A stretch of 10,033 nt of DNA from Actinomycetota bacterium (GTDB taxonomy: Bacteria > Actinomycetota > Thermoleophilia > Gaiellales > Gaiellaceae): NCBI GenBank assembly GCA_013812265.1, contig JACCTQ010000301.1:1-10033 (forward strand), read 5' to 3'. Made by a program: the position numbers and the translations under genes. The notes beneath the pieces are model-generated. The model was not told the origin of the DNA, searched no databases, and worked only from the letters and a program-made list of their open reading frames with translations. Positions 1 to 6,522 of this stretch are shown one piece after another; the first letter of the stretch is position 1; each line of letters opens with the position of its first letter.

Positions 1-486
1 TGCGACGCGCAACTCGAACGCCCGCCCTCCCGAGCGCGTGTGGTCGTCGCCCACCGCTGCTTTCCCACGGGGATGCTCGGTTACTGGGTGCGGCGGCTGG
101 CGCTGGGAGGCCTCACGGCCGTGCTGACGGCCACCTCACCGCCCCGCCTGGGACACCCCGAAGGCGGCCCTCCGCTGGCCGGGACCAATCCTCTTGCGAT
201 CGGGGTGCCGAGCTCGGACGGCCGCCCGCTCGTCGCCGACGTCTCGATGGGCAAGGTCACCTACGGCGACGTTCTGGCAGGCTTGGCCGAGGCCGACGAC
301 CTCGTGCCCTTCGGCGAGGATCAGGCCCACAAGGCCTTTGCGCTCGCGGTCGGCCTGCAGATGCTCGTGGATTCGCTGGCCGGAGACGGCTATGCGGCTG
401 TCATGGTGGTCGCGCAGCCGAGGGCGGATCCGGTCCCGGCGTTGCGTGAGGCTGCGGCCGGAATCCGTCTACCCGGCGATCGTTGA
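1..486 (+). CDS. Ldh_2 (malate/L-lactate dehydrogenase) family oxidoreductase, 5'-truncated by window edge
   Basis: The reading frame is open from base 1, so the start lies outside the window; 161 codons are visible before TGA at 484-486. Family assignment rests on the run G-T-N-P-L-A-I-G-V-P (codons 61-70), followed by an Asp-Val-Ser-Met-Gly-Lys-Val stretch matching the D-(M/V)-(A/S)-x-G-K-V segment of Ldh_2 enzymes. The upstream A-H-R-x-F-x-T-G fits the catalytic-His segment (usually S-x-H-F-G-x-x-G). These NAD(P)-dependent enzymes reduce 2-oxoacids such as pyruvate, oxaloacetate or ureidoglycolate-type substrates; the substrate cannot be told here. Oddly, after G-K-V the protein runs almost straight into a Leu-Val-Pro-Phe-Gly...Lys-Ala-Phe-Ala-Leu helix and ends about 45 residues later with L-P-G-D-R. 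The usual linker and roughly the last 80-100 residues of typical family members seem to be missing. It is either a compact subfamily or a decayed gene. The 3' end overlaps the convergent cupin gene by 18 bp. Confidence 0.72.
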   Translation, partial: CDAQLERPPSRARVVVAHRCFPTGMLGYWVRRLALGGLTAVLTATSPPRLGHPEGGPPLAGTNPLAIGVPSSDGRPLVADVSMGKVTYGDVLAGLAEADDLVPFGEDQAHKAFALAVGLQMLVDSLAGDGYAAVMVVAQPRADPVPALREAAAGIRLPGDR

Positions 487-1125
487 GGCGAACCGCGGAT
501 CGTTCCGGATCGCATCGAAATCCGCGTCCTCCGCGGCGAGCCGCCGAGCTTCCGGAGCGTTCAGCTCGACCGCCCGGCGCAGATGCTCCAGCGCCGGGTC
601 CAGGTTTCCGAGCAGACTGTGGAGGCACGCCGCGTTGTAGTGCGCCTCCCAGGCATCCGGGTAGTGCTCGAGCCCTTCCTGCATCGCCGCGAGCGCGCCT
701 TGGGCGTCGCCCTTCCGCTGGAGGGCGAACGCCGCGAAGGACGATTCCCAGCCCGAGACCTTGAAGGGCTCGCCTCGGCGGCCGCCGAGCGCGAGCACCG
801 TTGTCCCGTCCTCGCGAGCGACCGCTCCGCGACGGGTCTCCGGCTGTACGAAGACGAACGTGCCGGCCGGAGCATCGATCTCCTCCCCGTCGAGAGTGAA
901 AACAGCGCCGCCCGTGACCACGAAGTAGAGCTCCTCGTGGTGGTTCTGTCCCTCGGCGTGCTCTTCGACGACCCCATCGCCTGCCCGTGCGGCCGTGTAC
1001 GCGTTGACTCCGAAGGCCTCGATGCCGAAGTGGCGCCGGACGGGTCGCCAGACCAGGCCTCCACCCACGACGGGGAGCGAGTCCAGCTCGTCGAGGTGCG
1101 CGACGTCGAACCCTTGCTCCGTCAT
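469..1125 (-). CDS. Cupin domain protein with TPR-like C-terminus (218 aa)
   Basis: Residues about 35-115 form a small cupin barrel. Motif 1 is visible as H56 and then N-H-H-E-E (61-65) followed by L-Y-F-V-V-T-G-G. Motif 2 is P-A-G-T-F-V-F-V-Q-P (86-95), where the usual metal-binding His is not evident, so metal binding may be partial. Residues about 129-190 look like one and a half to two tetratricopeptide helices (A-F-A-L-Q-R-K-G-D..., Y-P-D-A-W-E-A-H-Y-N-A-A-C, L-G-N-L-D-P-A-L-E-H-L-R-R-A). They are followed by a D-F-D-A-I-R-N-D-P-R-F ending that commonly closes TPR proteins. No signal peptide or membrane segment is present, so it should be cytoplasmic. The ATG at 1123-1125 is chosen because it overlaps the TGA of the upstream DUF1028 gene (ATGA) and has GGAGG five bases upstream (1131-1135). 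A longer in-frame reading upstream would run into the DUF1028 gene. A binding or sensing role is plausible, but no reaction can be named. Confidence 0.85.
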   Translation of the reverse strand: MTEQGFDVAHLDELDSLPVVGGGLVWRPVRRHFGIEAFGVNAYTAARAGDGVVEEHAEGQNHHEELYFVVTGGAVFTLDGEEIDAPAGTFVFVQPETRRGAVAREDGTTVLALGGRRGEPFKVSGWESSFAAFALQRKGDAQGALAAMQEGLEHYPDAWEAHYNAACLHSLLGNLDPALEHLRRAVELNAPEARRLAAEDADFDAIRNDPRFASTIAG

Positions 1126-2282
1126 GACTGCCTCCGCAACTCCGCGAGCACCACGGGATCGATGCGCTGCACGCCGTCGATCCGCTCCTCGAGGTTCTCC
1201 TTGCCGGCCCACGACGACAAGGCTTCGTCGAGCTCGCCGTTGAAACCAAGTCGTCCGAGCCGCTCGCGCAACTCGCGCGCGAGGGCGTCGTCGAGGTCGA
1301 GCCACTCTCCGTCGGGAGTCTTGCCGAAGAGGGCGTCGTGGAGCCCGTACAGCCGGCGCAGCTCCTCGATGGGGTGCGCATGGTCGTCCACCCGGAGGTC
1401 GACCAATAGGTCCGAGAGCCCCGCGTAACCGCCGTCTTTCTCGACGATGAGCAGCGAGGCGGACTGTTGCCCCCGGCTATCTCCTCCCGCGGCCTGCGCA
1501 GCCGCAAGACAGTCGAGCAGCCGGTTCGCGAGCCGGGTCCCCGCCGCGCTCTCGAAGGTGGCCGCGAGGGCTTCCACCGTCTTTCCGGATACGAGGATGT
1601 TTCCCTGGGCCGCGTAGCAGTGACCGGTTCTGCCGCCCGCCCAAGTGTGGCAATCGGATCCCGTATAGGTGGCGCTTCCACCCTTCCCGTCCACGATGCC
1701 TACCTGCCGCTGCCCGCGTCCGCCGTCCGCCGCGGTCAGCCGCTCGACGACCTCCGCTGCCTGGAGGCCGCCGCGAAGGAGCTCGAGGCCTTCAGGCCCG
1801 TAGCGCGGGTTCGCGTAGGCCTGTGTGGCGATCGCTCCGACGAGCGGCTCCGCCCACGGGACAACCGACCCGACGGCGAGGAACTTCGACTGGACTGCAA
1901 CCCCCCACTGGCCGGCGTCGAGGTCGCACGCCACGATGGAATACGTCGAGACCGGCTGGTCGGCCACAGGCCCATAGGTGAGCTCTGTCAGATCGAGCTC
2001 GCGCAGCCCCCGCACCGCCGCGGGGATCGCCGCGCAAGCGACCTCCGGCCGCGAGAGCGCGTCCTGCACCTGCTCCGTTGTGCTCGCGCGCACCACCACG
2101 GGAACTCCTTCGGCGTGCGCCTCTGAAAGACGCTCGTCGGAGAGGGGCAGCGAGACCAGCAAGACGTCGTAGAGCTGACCGTCGACCTCGGCACGCGTCT
2201 CGTCGCGGAGCACGATGTCCTCGCCCTCGACGGCGATCTCGGGGACGCGACGCCCCGTGGCGCCGAACCAGCGCTCTCTCAC
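1122..2282 (-). CDS. DUF1028 domain protein with N-terminal extension and putative peptidoglycan-binding C-terminal domain (386 aa)
   Basis: Three parts can be seen. Residues 1-110 are an unrecognised segment with an alternating strand/helix pattern (V-L-L-V-S-L, then V-P-V-V-V-R, then A-C-A-A-I-P). Residues about 111-305 are a DUF1028 domain, starting Y-S-I-V-A-C-D and containing W-G-V-A-V-Q-S-K-F-L-A-V-G-S and Q-A-Y-A-N-P-R-Y-G-P-x-G-L, with Q-G-N-I-L at 226-230. The fold is thought to be related to Ntn-hydrolases, but the function is not known to me. Residues about 308-378 (L-Y-G-L-H-D-A-L-F-G...W-L-D-L-D...L-R-E-R-L-G) resemble the putative peptidoglycan-binding domain often found after DUF1028. 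No signal peptide is visible. The GTG start at 2280-2282 is supported by the GTGA overlap with the upstream hydrolase gene. The codon at the start of the DUF1028 domain is GTC (1950-1952), so a later start there is not available and the extension is probably real. The SD site is weak, so translation is likely coupled to the upstream gene. Confidence 0.88.
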   Translation of the reverse strand: MRERWFGATGRRVPEIAVEGEDIVLRDETRAEVDGQLYDVLLVSLPLSDERLSEAHAEGVPVVVRASTTEQVQDALSRPEVACAAIPAAVRGLRELDLTELTYGPVADQPVSTYSIVACDLDAGQWGVAVQSKFLAVGSVVPWAEPLVGAIATQAYANPRYGPEGLELLRGGLQAAEVVERLTAADGGRGQRQVGIVDGKGGSATYTGSDCHTWAGGRTGHCYAAQGNILVSGKTVEALAATFESAAGTRLANRLLDCLAAAQAAGGDSRGQQSASLLIVEKDGGYAGLSDLLVDLRVDDHAHPIEELRRLYGLHDALFGKTPDGEWLDLDDALARELRERLGRLGFNGELDEALSSWAGKENLEERIDGVQRIDPVVLAELRRQS

Positions 2283-2980
2283 AGAGAGATGGTCTCGCCG
2301 GGTTCAGGCGCCAGCACCTCGACGTCCGGCGAGAGGTCTCGAAGTTGCTCCGGCGTTCCGATCAGCAGCGGAAACGTGCCGTAATGGGAAGCCACGCAGC
2401 GCGTCACACCGAGCAGCTCCAGCGCGGCGGCTGCTTCACGTGGTCCCATGGTGAAGTGGCCGCCGATGGGGAGGACGGCCACGTCCGGCTCGTAGATGCG
2501 GCTAATGAGCTGCATGTCACCGAAGACGTTCGTATCGCCTGCAAAGTAGATCTTGAACCCGTCCTCGAGCTCGATCACCAGGCCTGCGGGCTCGCCGAGA
2601 TAGACGAAGGTGTCGTCCTCGAAGCCGCTGCTCGAATGGTTCGCGTCGGTGAGGGTGATCTTGACGCCGGCCTTCTCCACCGTCCCACCCTTGTTCGGCG
2701 CTTCGGACATGTCCTCAGGGAGGCCCTGGCCTGCGAGCCAGCCGCGCAACTCGACGAGTGCCACCACGGGACAGGCGAAGCGCTGGGCGAGGTCGACGGT
2801 CTCGCCGACGTGATCGTCGTGACCATGCGTGAGCGCGATCAGATCGATGCGTTCCGGCTCCTGCTCGCTCTCCGGGCACTTCGGGTTCCCGAGCCAGGGG
2901 TCGACGTAGATTCGCTTGCCGCCGGGCGTGTCCAGGCGAAAGGCGGCGTGGCCGAGCCAGGTCAACGAAGTGCCTGCCAT
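2279..2980 (-). CDS. UPF0173-type metal-dependent hydrolase, metallo-beta-lactamase fold (233 aa)
   Basis: The protein has the full set of metal ligands of the metallo-beta-lactamase fold in the UPF0173 (YtkL-like) arrangement. These are W-L-G-H-A-A-F near the N-terminus (H11), D-P-W-L at 27-30, T-H-G-H-D-D-H at 51-57, N-H at 114-115, F-A-G-D-T at 146-150 (bridging D149), and a late S-H-Y-G (H199). G-G-H-F-T-M-G-P at 173-180 is also typical of the family. Length of 233 residues is normal for it. It should bind two divalent metals and hydrolyse a small-molecule substrate in the cytoplasm; the true substrate of UPF0173 proteins is not settled. The ATG at 2978-2980 begins the family's standard N-terminus and no good SD site precedes it. 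It is the first gene of a three-gene minus-strand operon and its stop overlaps the GTG of the DUF1028 gene by 4 bp. Any promoter should lie in the 67-bp divergent spacer to its right. Confidence 0.93.
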   Translation of the reverse strand: MAGTSLTWLGHAAFRLDTPGGKRIYVDPWLGNPKCPESEQEPERIDLIALTHGHDDHVGETVDLAQRFACPVVALVELRGWLAGQGLPEDMSEAPNKGGTVEKAGVKITLTDANHSSSGFEDDTFVYLGEPAGLVIELEDGFKIYFAGDTNVFGDMQLISRIYEPDVAVLPIGGHFTMGPREAAAALELLGVTRCVASHYGTFPLLIGTPEQLRDLSPDVEVLAPEPGETISL

Positions 2981-3047
2981 GCTCGCGGCAGCCTAACTTC
3001 TACAGACGCACGAAGGACCGTCCGACCGGAGCGCGAACCTACGCGGT
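2981..3047. promoter_or_regulatory. Divergent intergenic spacer, presumed promoter region
   Basis: These 67 bases separate two genes transcribed away from each other, so they should hold promoters for both. Weak TAnnnT matches exist: TAACTT at 2994-2999 for the plus-strand gene, and TAGGCT on the minus strand (2991-2996) for the hydrolase gene. The two overlap. I could not find a convincing -35 element at proper spacing for either, so placement is only suggestive. GGAG at 3028-3031 lies 16 bases before the GTG of the plus-strand gene, longer than ideal for ribosome binding. Confidence 0.3.
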
Positions 3048-3428
3048 GTGTTCCGGCGTGTGCTTCCTGTCGGTCTCCTCCTGGTCGCCGCTGCCGCCGA
3101 CGCCTCCTCGCACCAGACGCTCGCTTTCTACGCGCTCCTCGCCGCCGTCCCGGCGGTATCCGTTGCTGCGCTCGACACCCTGGGGGACCTGCTCGATCGC
3201 GAGCACTCGCTCGCCGACGAGACGCTGACGCTGCAGGCGATTCTGTGGGCAGCCGGGCTTGCTCTGATCGTCGTGGGCGCGTCCACGCGCGCGAGCATCC
3301 TGTTCGACGGCACTGTTACCCGCCTCGCGGACTCGGCGCTCGTAGCCTGCCTCGGCGTTCTGTGCGCGGAGGGGCTGGTCGCGCTCGTGGGGCAGTTCCG
3401 GCAGCCGGCCGGCGTAACGGAGCCGTAG
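3048..3428 (+). CDS. Small integral membrane protein of unknown function (126 aa)
   Basis: I do not recognise a family. The translation is clearly membrane-like, with four hydrophobic stretches at about residues 5-19, 26-45, 63-79 and 95-116. Between the second and third is a short acidic loop (D-L-L-D-R-E-H-S-L-A-D-E), and the C-terminus is polar. The pattern of alternating Ala/Val/Leu with Arg at loop ends is coherent over the whole length, which argues against a chance frame. The opposite-strand frames here give Arg/Ser/Thr-rich nonsense. GTG at 3048 is the only reasonable start, because an in-frame TAA lies at 2994 and no ATG precedes the first helix. The SD match (GGAG, 16 bases upstream) is poor, so the start is uncertain. 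The gene converges on nuoN with 23 bp between the stops. Position beside the nuo operon does not show a role in complex I. Confidence 0.65.
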   Translation: MFRRVLPVGLLLVAAAADASSHQTLAFYALLAAVPAVSVAALDTLGDLLDREHSLADETLTLQAILWAAGLALIVVGASTRASILFDGTVTRLADSALVACLGVLCAEGLVALVGQFRQPAGVTEP

Positions 3429-3451
3429 TGGAGCACTAGGCCCCTAGACCG

Positions 3452-5017
3452 TTAGAACGGCAACGACGCGGCCGCGTCCCGGGCGAGCTCGGTGACCGGG
3501 TCGACCGCGAAGAACGTCCCGACGGTGACGATCAGCGCAGCCACCACGGACAGTGAGAGCAGGGCCTCGCGTGGAGGCGAGCCACCCGCTGCGACGCTCG
3601 ACGCGGTGCCCGAGAGCTGTAGCTCCGCGCCCGAGCGCATGTACATCGCCCGCACGACGGCGAGGTAGTAGTAGAGGCTGACGACGGTTGCTGCGACGCC
3701 GGCGATCACGAGCCAGGTCCAGCCGCGATCCTGGGCGGCGGAGAAGGCGAGGAACTTGCCCCAGAAGCCGCCGGTCAGCGGCAGGCCTGCGAAACCGAGC
3801 ATGAACACCCACATCGCGATACCGAGCAGCGGCCGCTCCCACCCGAAGCCCGAGAGGTTGTCCAGCGTGACGGGCTCGCCCAGCTCGCGCTCGCGAGCGG
3901 CGACGACCGCAAAAGCGCCCAGGGACATGGCGGCGTAAGGGATGAGGTAGAAGAGCAGCGCCCTGCCCCCGAGCGCGTTGTTGGCCGCGATCGGGATCAG
4001 CATGAACCCGGCGTGCGAAATGGACGAGTACGCGAGCATGCGCTTGACGTTGCGCTGAACCAGGGCGGCGAGATTCCCGATTGCCAGCGAGGCGCAGGCG
4101 ATCACGGCGACCGCGATCGTCCAGAGATCCTCCTGCTCCGGAAAGGCCGTCGTCAGGAGCCGCAGCATCAGCAGCAGGGCGGTCGCCTTCGTCGCCGCCG
4201 ACATGAAGGCGGTCACGGGCGTGGGCGCGCCCTCGTAGACATCGGGGGTCCACATGTGAAACGGAGCCGCCGAGGCCTTGAACGCGAGACCGGTGATGAT
4301 CATGGCGAGTCCGGCGAGGAGAAGCGGGTCGTCGGCGAGGCCCTGAGCTGCCTGCACTCGCGCGATCTCGGCGAAGCCGAGCTCGCCGGTGGCGCCGTAC
4401 ACCAGCGCGGACCCGAACAGAAGGGCGCCGGATCCGAAGCTGCCGATGATCAGGTACTTGAGGCCGGCCTCGAGCGACGCGATCCGATCCACGTCGATCG
4501 CGCAGAGGATGTACAGGGCGATCGAGAACCACTCGAGCGCCAGGAAGAGCGTCATCAGGTTGTTTGCGCTCACGAGGAACGCCATGCCGGCCCCCGCCGC
4601 TGCCAGCAGTGCGTAGTACTCGCTCGTCACGTCGGCGACCTGTCCGAAAAGCGGTCCGCCGGAGGCGGTCCGCCTGTCCGAACGTTCCCCAGCCTCGACT
4701 CGCCCGCCTCTGCGCCCGCCGTAGGAGATGCCCACGGCGAGCAATCCGCAGCCCGCGACGATCATCTGCGCCAGAGCAGCGAAGCGGTCGCGGCGGACCG
4801 CATCCGCGACGATCGAGGTGGCCTCGTCGGTGAAGGCATAGACGAGCGCGGCCGCAGTCAGGGCGCCGGCGAACCCCAGCGCCACCACGGTCGCGGCGAA
4901 CGGCCCACGCACTCGCCGCGGCATCAGGACGGCGCCCAGGAGCGCGATCCCGGACGCCCCGAGCAGAGCCAGCACGGGCGAGAGGGCGAACCAGTCGACG
5001 GATGGCTTGTCGATCAC
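3452..5017 (-). CDS. nuoN: NADH-quinone oxidoreductase subunit N
   Basis: This is an antiporter-like membrane subunit of complex I and one of the three large proton-pumping modules. Key features are F-L-A-L-E-W-F-S-I-A-L-Y with the TM5 glutamate E162, F-K-A-S-A-A-P-F-H-M-W-T-P-D-V-Y-E-G-A-P-T-P with the TM7 lysine K247, K277 in S-A-A-T-K-A-T-A, the amphipathic V-K-R-M-L-A-Y-S-S-I-S-H-A-G segment (324-337), and G-G-F-W-G-K-F with K421. These correspond to E133, K217, K247 and K395 of the E. coli protein by my recollection. Length of 521 is somewhat above E. coli (485). Part of the excess is a charged Gly/Arg-rich insertion at about 101-128, just before D-V-T-S-E-Y-Y-A-L-L. The GTG at 5015-5017 overlaps the nuoM TGA (GTGA) and has GAGGA eight bases upstream-scale (5024-5028). 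It is the last gene of the operon and ends with TAA. Confidence 0.97.
   Translation of the reverse strand: MIDKPSVDWFALSPVLALLGASGIALLGAVLMPRRVRGPFAATVVALGFAGALTAAALVYAFTDEATSIVADAVRRDRFAALAQMIVAGCGLLAVGISYGGRRGGRVEAGERSDRRTASGGPLFGQVADVTSEYYALLAAAGAGMAFLVSANNLMTLFLALEWFSIALYILCAIDVDRIASLEAGLKYLIIGSFGSGALLFGSALVYGATGELGFAEIARVQAAQGLADDPLLLAGLAMIITGLAFKASAAPFHMWTPDVYEGAPTPVTAFMSAATKATALLLMLRLLTTAFPEQEDLWTIAVAVIACASLAIGNLAALVQRNVKRMLAYSSISHAGFMLIPIAANNALGGRALLFYLIPYAAMSLGAFAVVAARERELGEPVTLDNLSGFGWERPLLGIAMWVFMLGFAGLPLTGGFWGKFLAFSAAQDRGWTWLVIAGVAATVVSLYYYLAVVRAMYMRSGAELQLSGTASSVAAGGSPPREALLSLSVVAALIVTVGTFFAVDPVTELARDAAASLPF
4639..4682. repeat. Nested short direct and inverted repeats inside nuoN
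   Basis: CCTGTCCGAA occurs at 4639-4648 and again at 4673-4682, flanking 24 bp. Between and partly overlapping them, GCGGTCCGCC is repeated directly at 4651-4660 and 4665-4674. GGTCCGCC (4653-4660) and GGCGGTCC (4664-4671) form an inverted repeat of eight positions with one mismatch around a 3-base loop. The block lies inside the part of nuoN encoding a charged extra loop and keeps the frame. It resembles a small palindromic insertion or a locally duplicated sequence; no transposase is associated. Confidence 0.6.
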
Positions 5018-6522
5018 CGGTCGTCCTCGAGTGGTCCGTACGCCGTCCAGCCGTCTGCCGTCTCGCGCGCGGCTGCGAGTCTGTCGTTGACAGAGTTCGC
5101 ACTCCCGCCGTCGGGGAACGCGCGATCACTGATGGCCCCGGGCCAGGCCGACAGCGCGAGCAGGCAGGAGACCAGCGGAACCAGTATCGCGAGCTCGGCG
5201 GGTCGCAGGTCGAGCGCCGCGTCCGACACTGCGCTTCCCCTGCGGACGTGCAGAGCCGCCGAGACGAGGCGCAGCATGTACATCGCCGCCAGGACGATCG
5301 AGCCCGCGCCGATAACGGCCCAGAGCCAGCCCTCGCGGAAAACCCCGGCGAGGATCAGGAACTCGCCCGCGAAGGTCGCCGAGCCAGGGACGGCAAGGGC
5401 GACGATCCCGGTCGTCATGAGCACGGTCGCGAGCGCGGGCCGTCCACGCGCCATGCCTCCGAGCAGCGCCAGCTCGCCTGTGGAGGAGCGCCGCTCGATG
5501 CCGCCGGCGAGCAGGAAGAGCGTGGCCGACACCAGACCGTGGCCCACCGATTGCAGGATGGCCCCGTCGAAGCCGGGGTCGTTCAGTGCGAACAACCCGA
5601 GCGCGATCAGGCTCATCTGGGCCAGGCTCGAGTACGCGATCACACCTCGTAGATCAGGAGCGCGGAACGCAAGCAGCGAGCCGTAGACCAGACCGATCGA
5701 GGCGAGGACCAGAATGGGGATCTGGAAGTCCTGGGCCGGCTCGGGGAATTTTGCAATCGCGATGCGGAGGAAGCCGTAGACCGCGGCCTTGGAGACGATT
5801 CCGGACAGGACGGCGGCGACCTCGGGTGAGGACTCACGATACGCGTCGGGCATCCAGCCGTGGAATGGAAAGAGCGGCGCCTTCACCGCGAAGGCGGCTA
5901 CGAAGCCGAGGAAGATCCAGCTGCTTCCGCTCGTCCCCGCGTCCACGAGATCGAACGTCCCCTCCGAGAGCCCGTAGGCGATGATGGCCACGAGCATCAG
6001 CAGCGAGCCGGCGATGGTGTAGATCACGAACTTGATCGTCGCGCCGAGCCGTCCGCCTCCGCCCCAGACCCCGACGAGGACGTAGAGCGGAATCAACATC
6101 GCCTCGAAGGCGGCGTAGAAGAGCAGCAGATCCTGCGCCGTGAAGACAGCGACGATGGCGCCAGTCAAGAAGAGCATCAGCCCGAAGTACGTGCGAGCCC
6201 GCTCGCGCCCCACCCAGAAGGCATAGGCGACGGCGGCGGCCATCACGACGACCGTCAGCCCGGTAAGCCAGAGCGAGAAGCCGTAGAAGCCCACGTGGTA
6301 CGAGATGTCGAGGTCGCTGAGCCACGTGACCTGCTGCTCGTACTGCAACCCGTGCTCACCGAAGTCGAAGTCCACCAGGACGTTGATCCAGAGGCCGACC
6401 TCCGCCAGCGACACGAGCAGCGCGATGCTGCCTGCCCAGAAGCGGTTGAACGGCAGGCCCCAGACGAGGAGCGCTCCCGCGAAGGGGAGAGCGATCAGGA
6501 TCGTGGTCAGCCAGTCCGTCAT
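5014..6522 (-). CDS. nuoM: NADH-quinone oxidoreductase subunit M
   Basis: This is the middle antiporter-like proton-pumping subunit of complex I's membrane arm. Diagnostic stretches are F-Y-A-A-F-E-A-M-L-I-P-L-Y with the TM5 glutamate E140, V-K-A-P-L-F-P-F-H-G-W-M-P-D-A-Y with K214, L-S-G-I-V-S-K-A-A-V-Y-G with K245, and F-A-G-E-F with E387. These match E144, K234, K265 and E407 of E. coli NuoM by recollection, so the proton path looks intact. Length of 502 is close to E. coli's 509. The C-terminal 40 residues after the last hydrophobic segment are polar and poorly conserved. The ATG at 6520-6522 overlaps the nuoL TGA (ATGA); the SD site is weak, consistent with coupled translation. The 3' end overlaps nuoN. 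Confidence 0.97.
   Translation of the reverse strand: MTDWLTTILIALPFAGALLVWGLPFNRFWAGSIALLVSLAEVGLWINVLVDFDFGEHGLQYEQQVTWLSDLDISYHVGFYGFSLWLTGLTVVVMAAAVAYAFWVGRERARTYFGLMLFLTGAIVAVFTAQDLLLFYAAFEAMLIPLYVLVGVWGGGGRLGATIKFVIYTIAGSLLMLVAIIAYGLSEGTFDLVDAGTSGSSWIFLGFVAAFAVKAPLFPFHGWMPDAYRESSPEVAAVLSGIVSKAAVYGFLRIAIAKFPEPAQDFQIPILVLASIGLVYGSLLAFRAPDLRGVIAYSSLAQMSLIALGLFALNDPGFDGAILQSVGHGLVSATLFLLAGGIERRSSTGELALLGGMARGRPALATVLMTTGIVALAVPGSATFAGEFLILAGVFREGWLWAVIGAGSIVLAAMYMLRLVSAALHVRRGSAVSDAALDLRPAELAILVPLVSCLLALSAWPGAISDRAFPDGGSANSVNDRLAAARETADGWTAYGPLEDDR

Noticed and set aside
3128..3436. Minus-strand 102-codon frame opposite the small membrane protein
   Set aside because: Ser/Arg/Thr-rich with scattered Cys and no hydrophobic or domain pattern; the plus-strand reading is far more protein-like.
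2078..3439. Long plus-strand frame of 453 codons
   Set aside because: It runs antisense to the UPF0173 hydrolase and part of DUF1028 and crosses the divergent spacer. The translation is Arg/Ala/Pro-rich with no domain pattern, as expected for a GC-rich shadow.
3436..3460. Possible bidirectional terminator between the convergent membrane-protein gene and nuoN
   Set aside because: Two tiny palindromes exist (CTAGG/CCTAG at 3436-3447 and CCGTT/AACGG at 3449-3460), but each has only a 5-bp stem around two bases and no T-run follows. The second overlaps the nuoN stop. They are too weak to call.
3444..5129. Minus-strand frame of 561 codons overlapping nuoN in another frame
   Set aside because: Arg-rich out-of-frame reading of nuoN; the nuoN frame has all family motifs.
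4013..5686. Plus-strand frame of 557 codons antisense to nuoN and nuoM
   Set aside because: Composition is dominated by Arg, Glu, Gly and Ser with no conserved motif; it is an effect of third-position GC in the two real genes.
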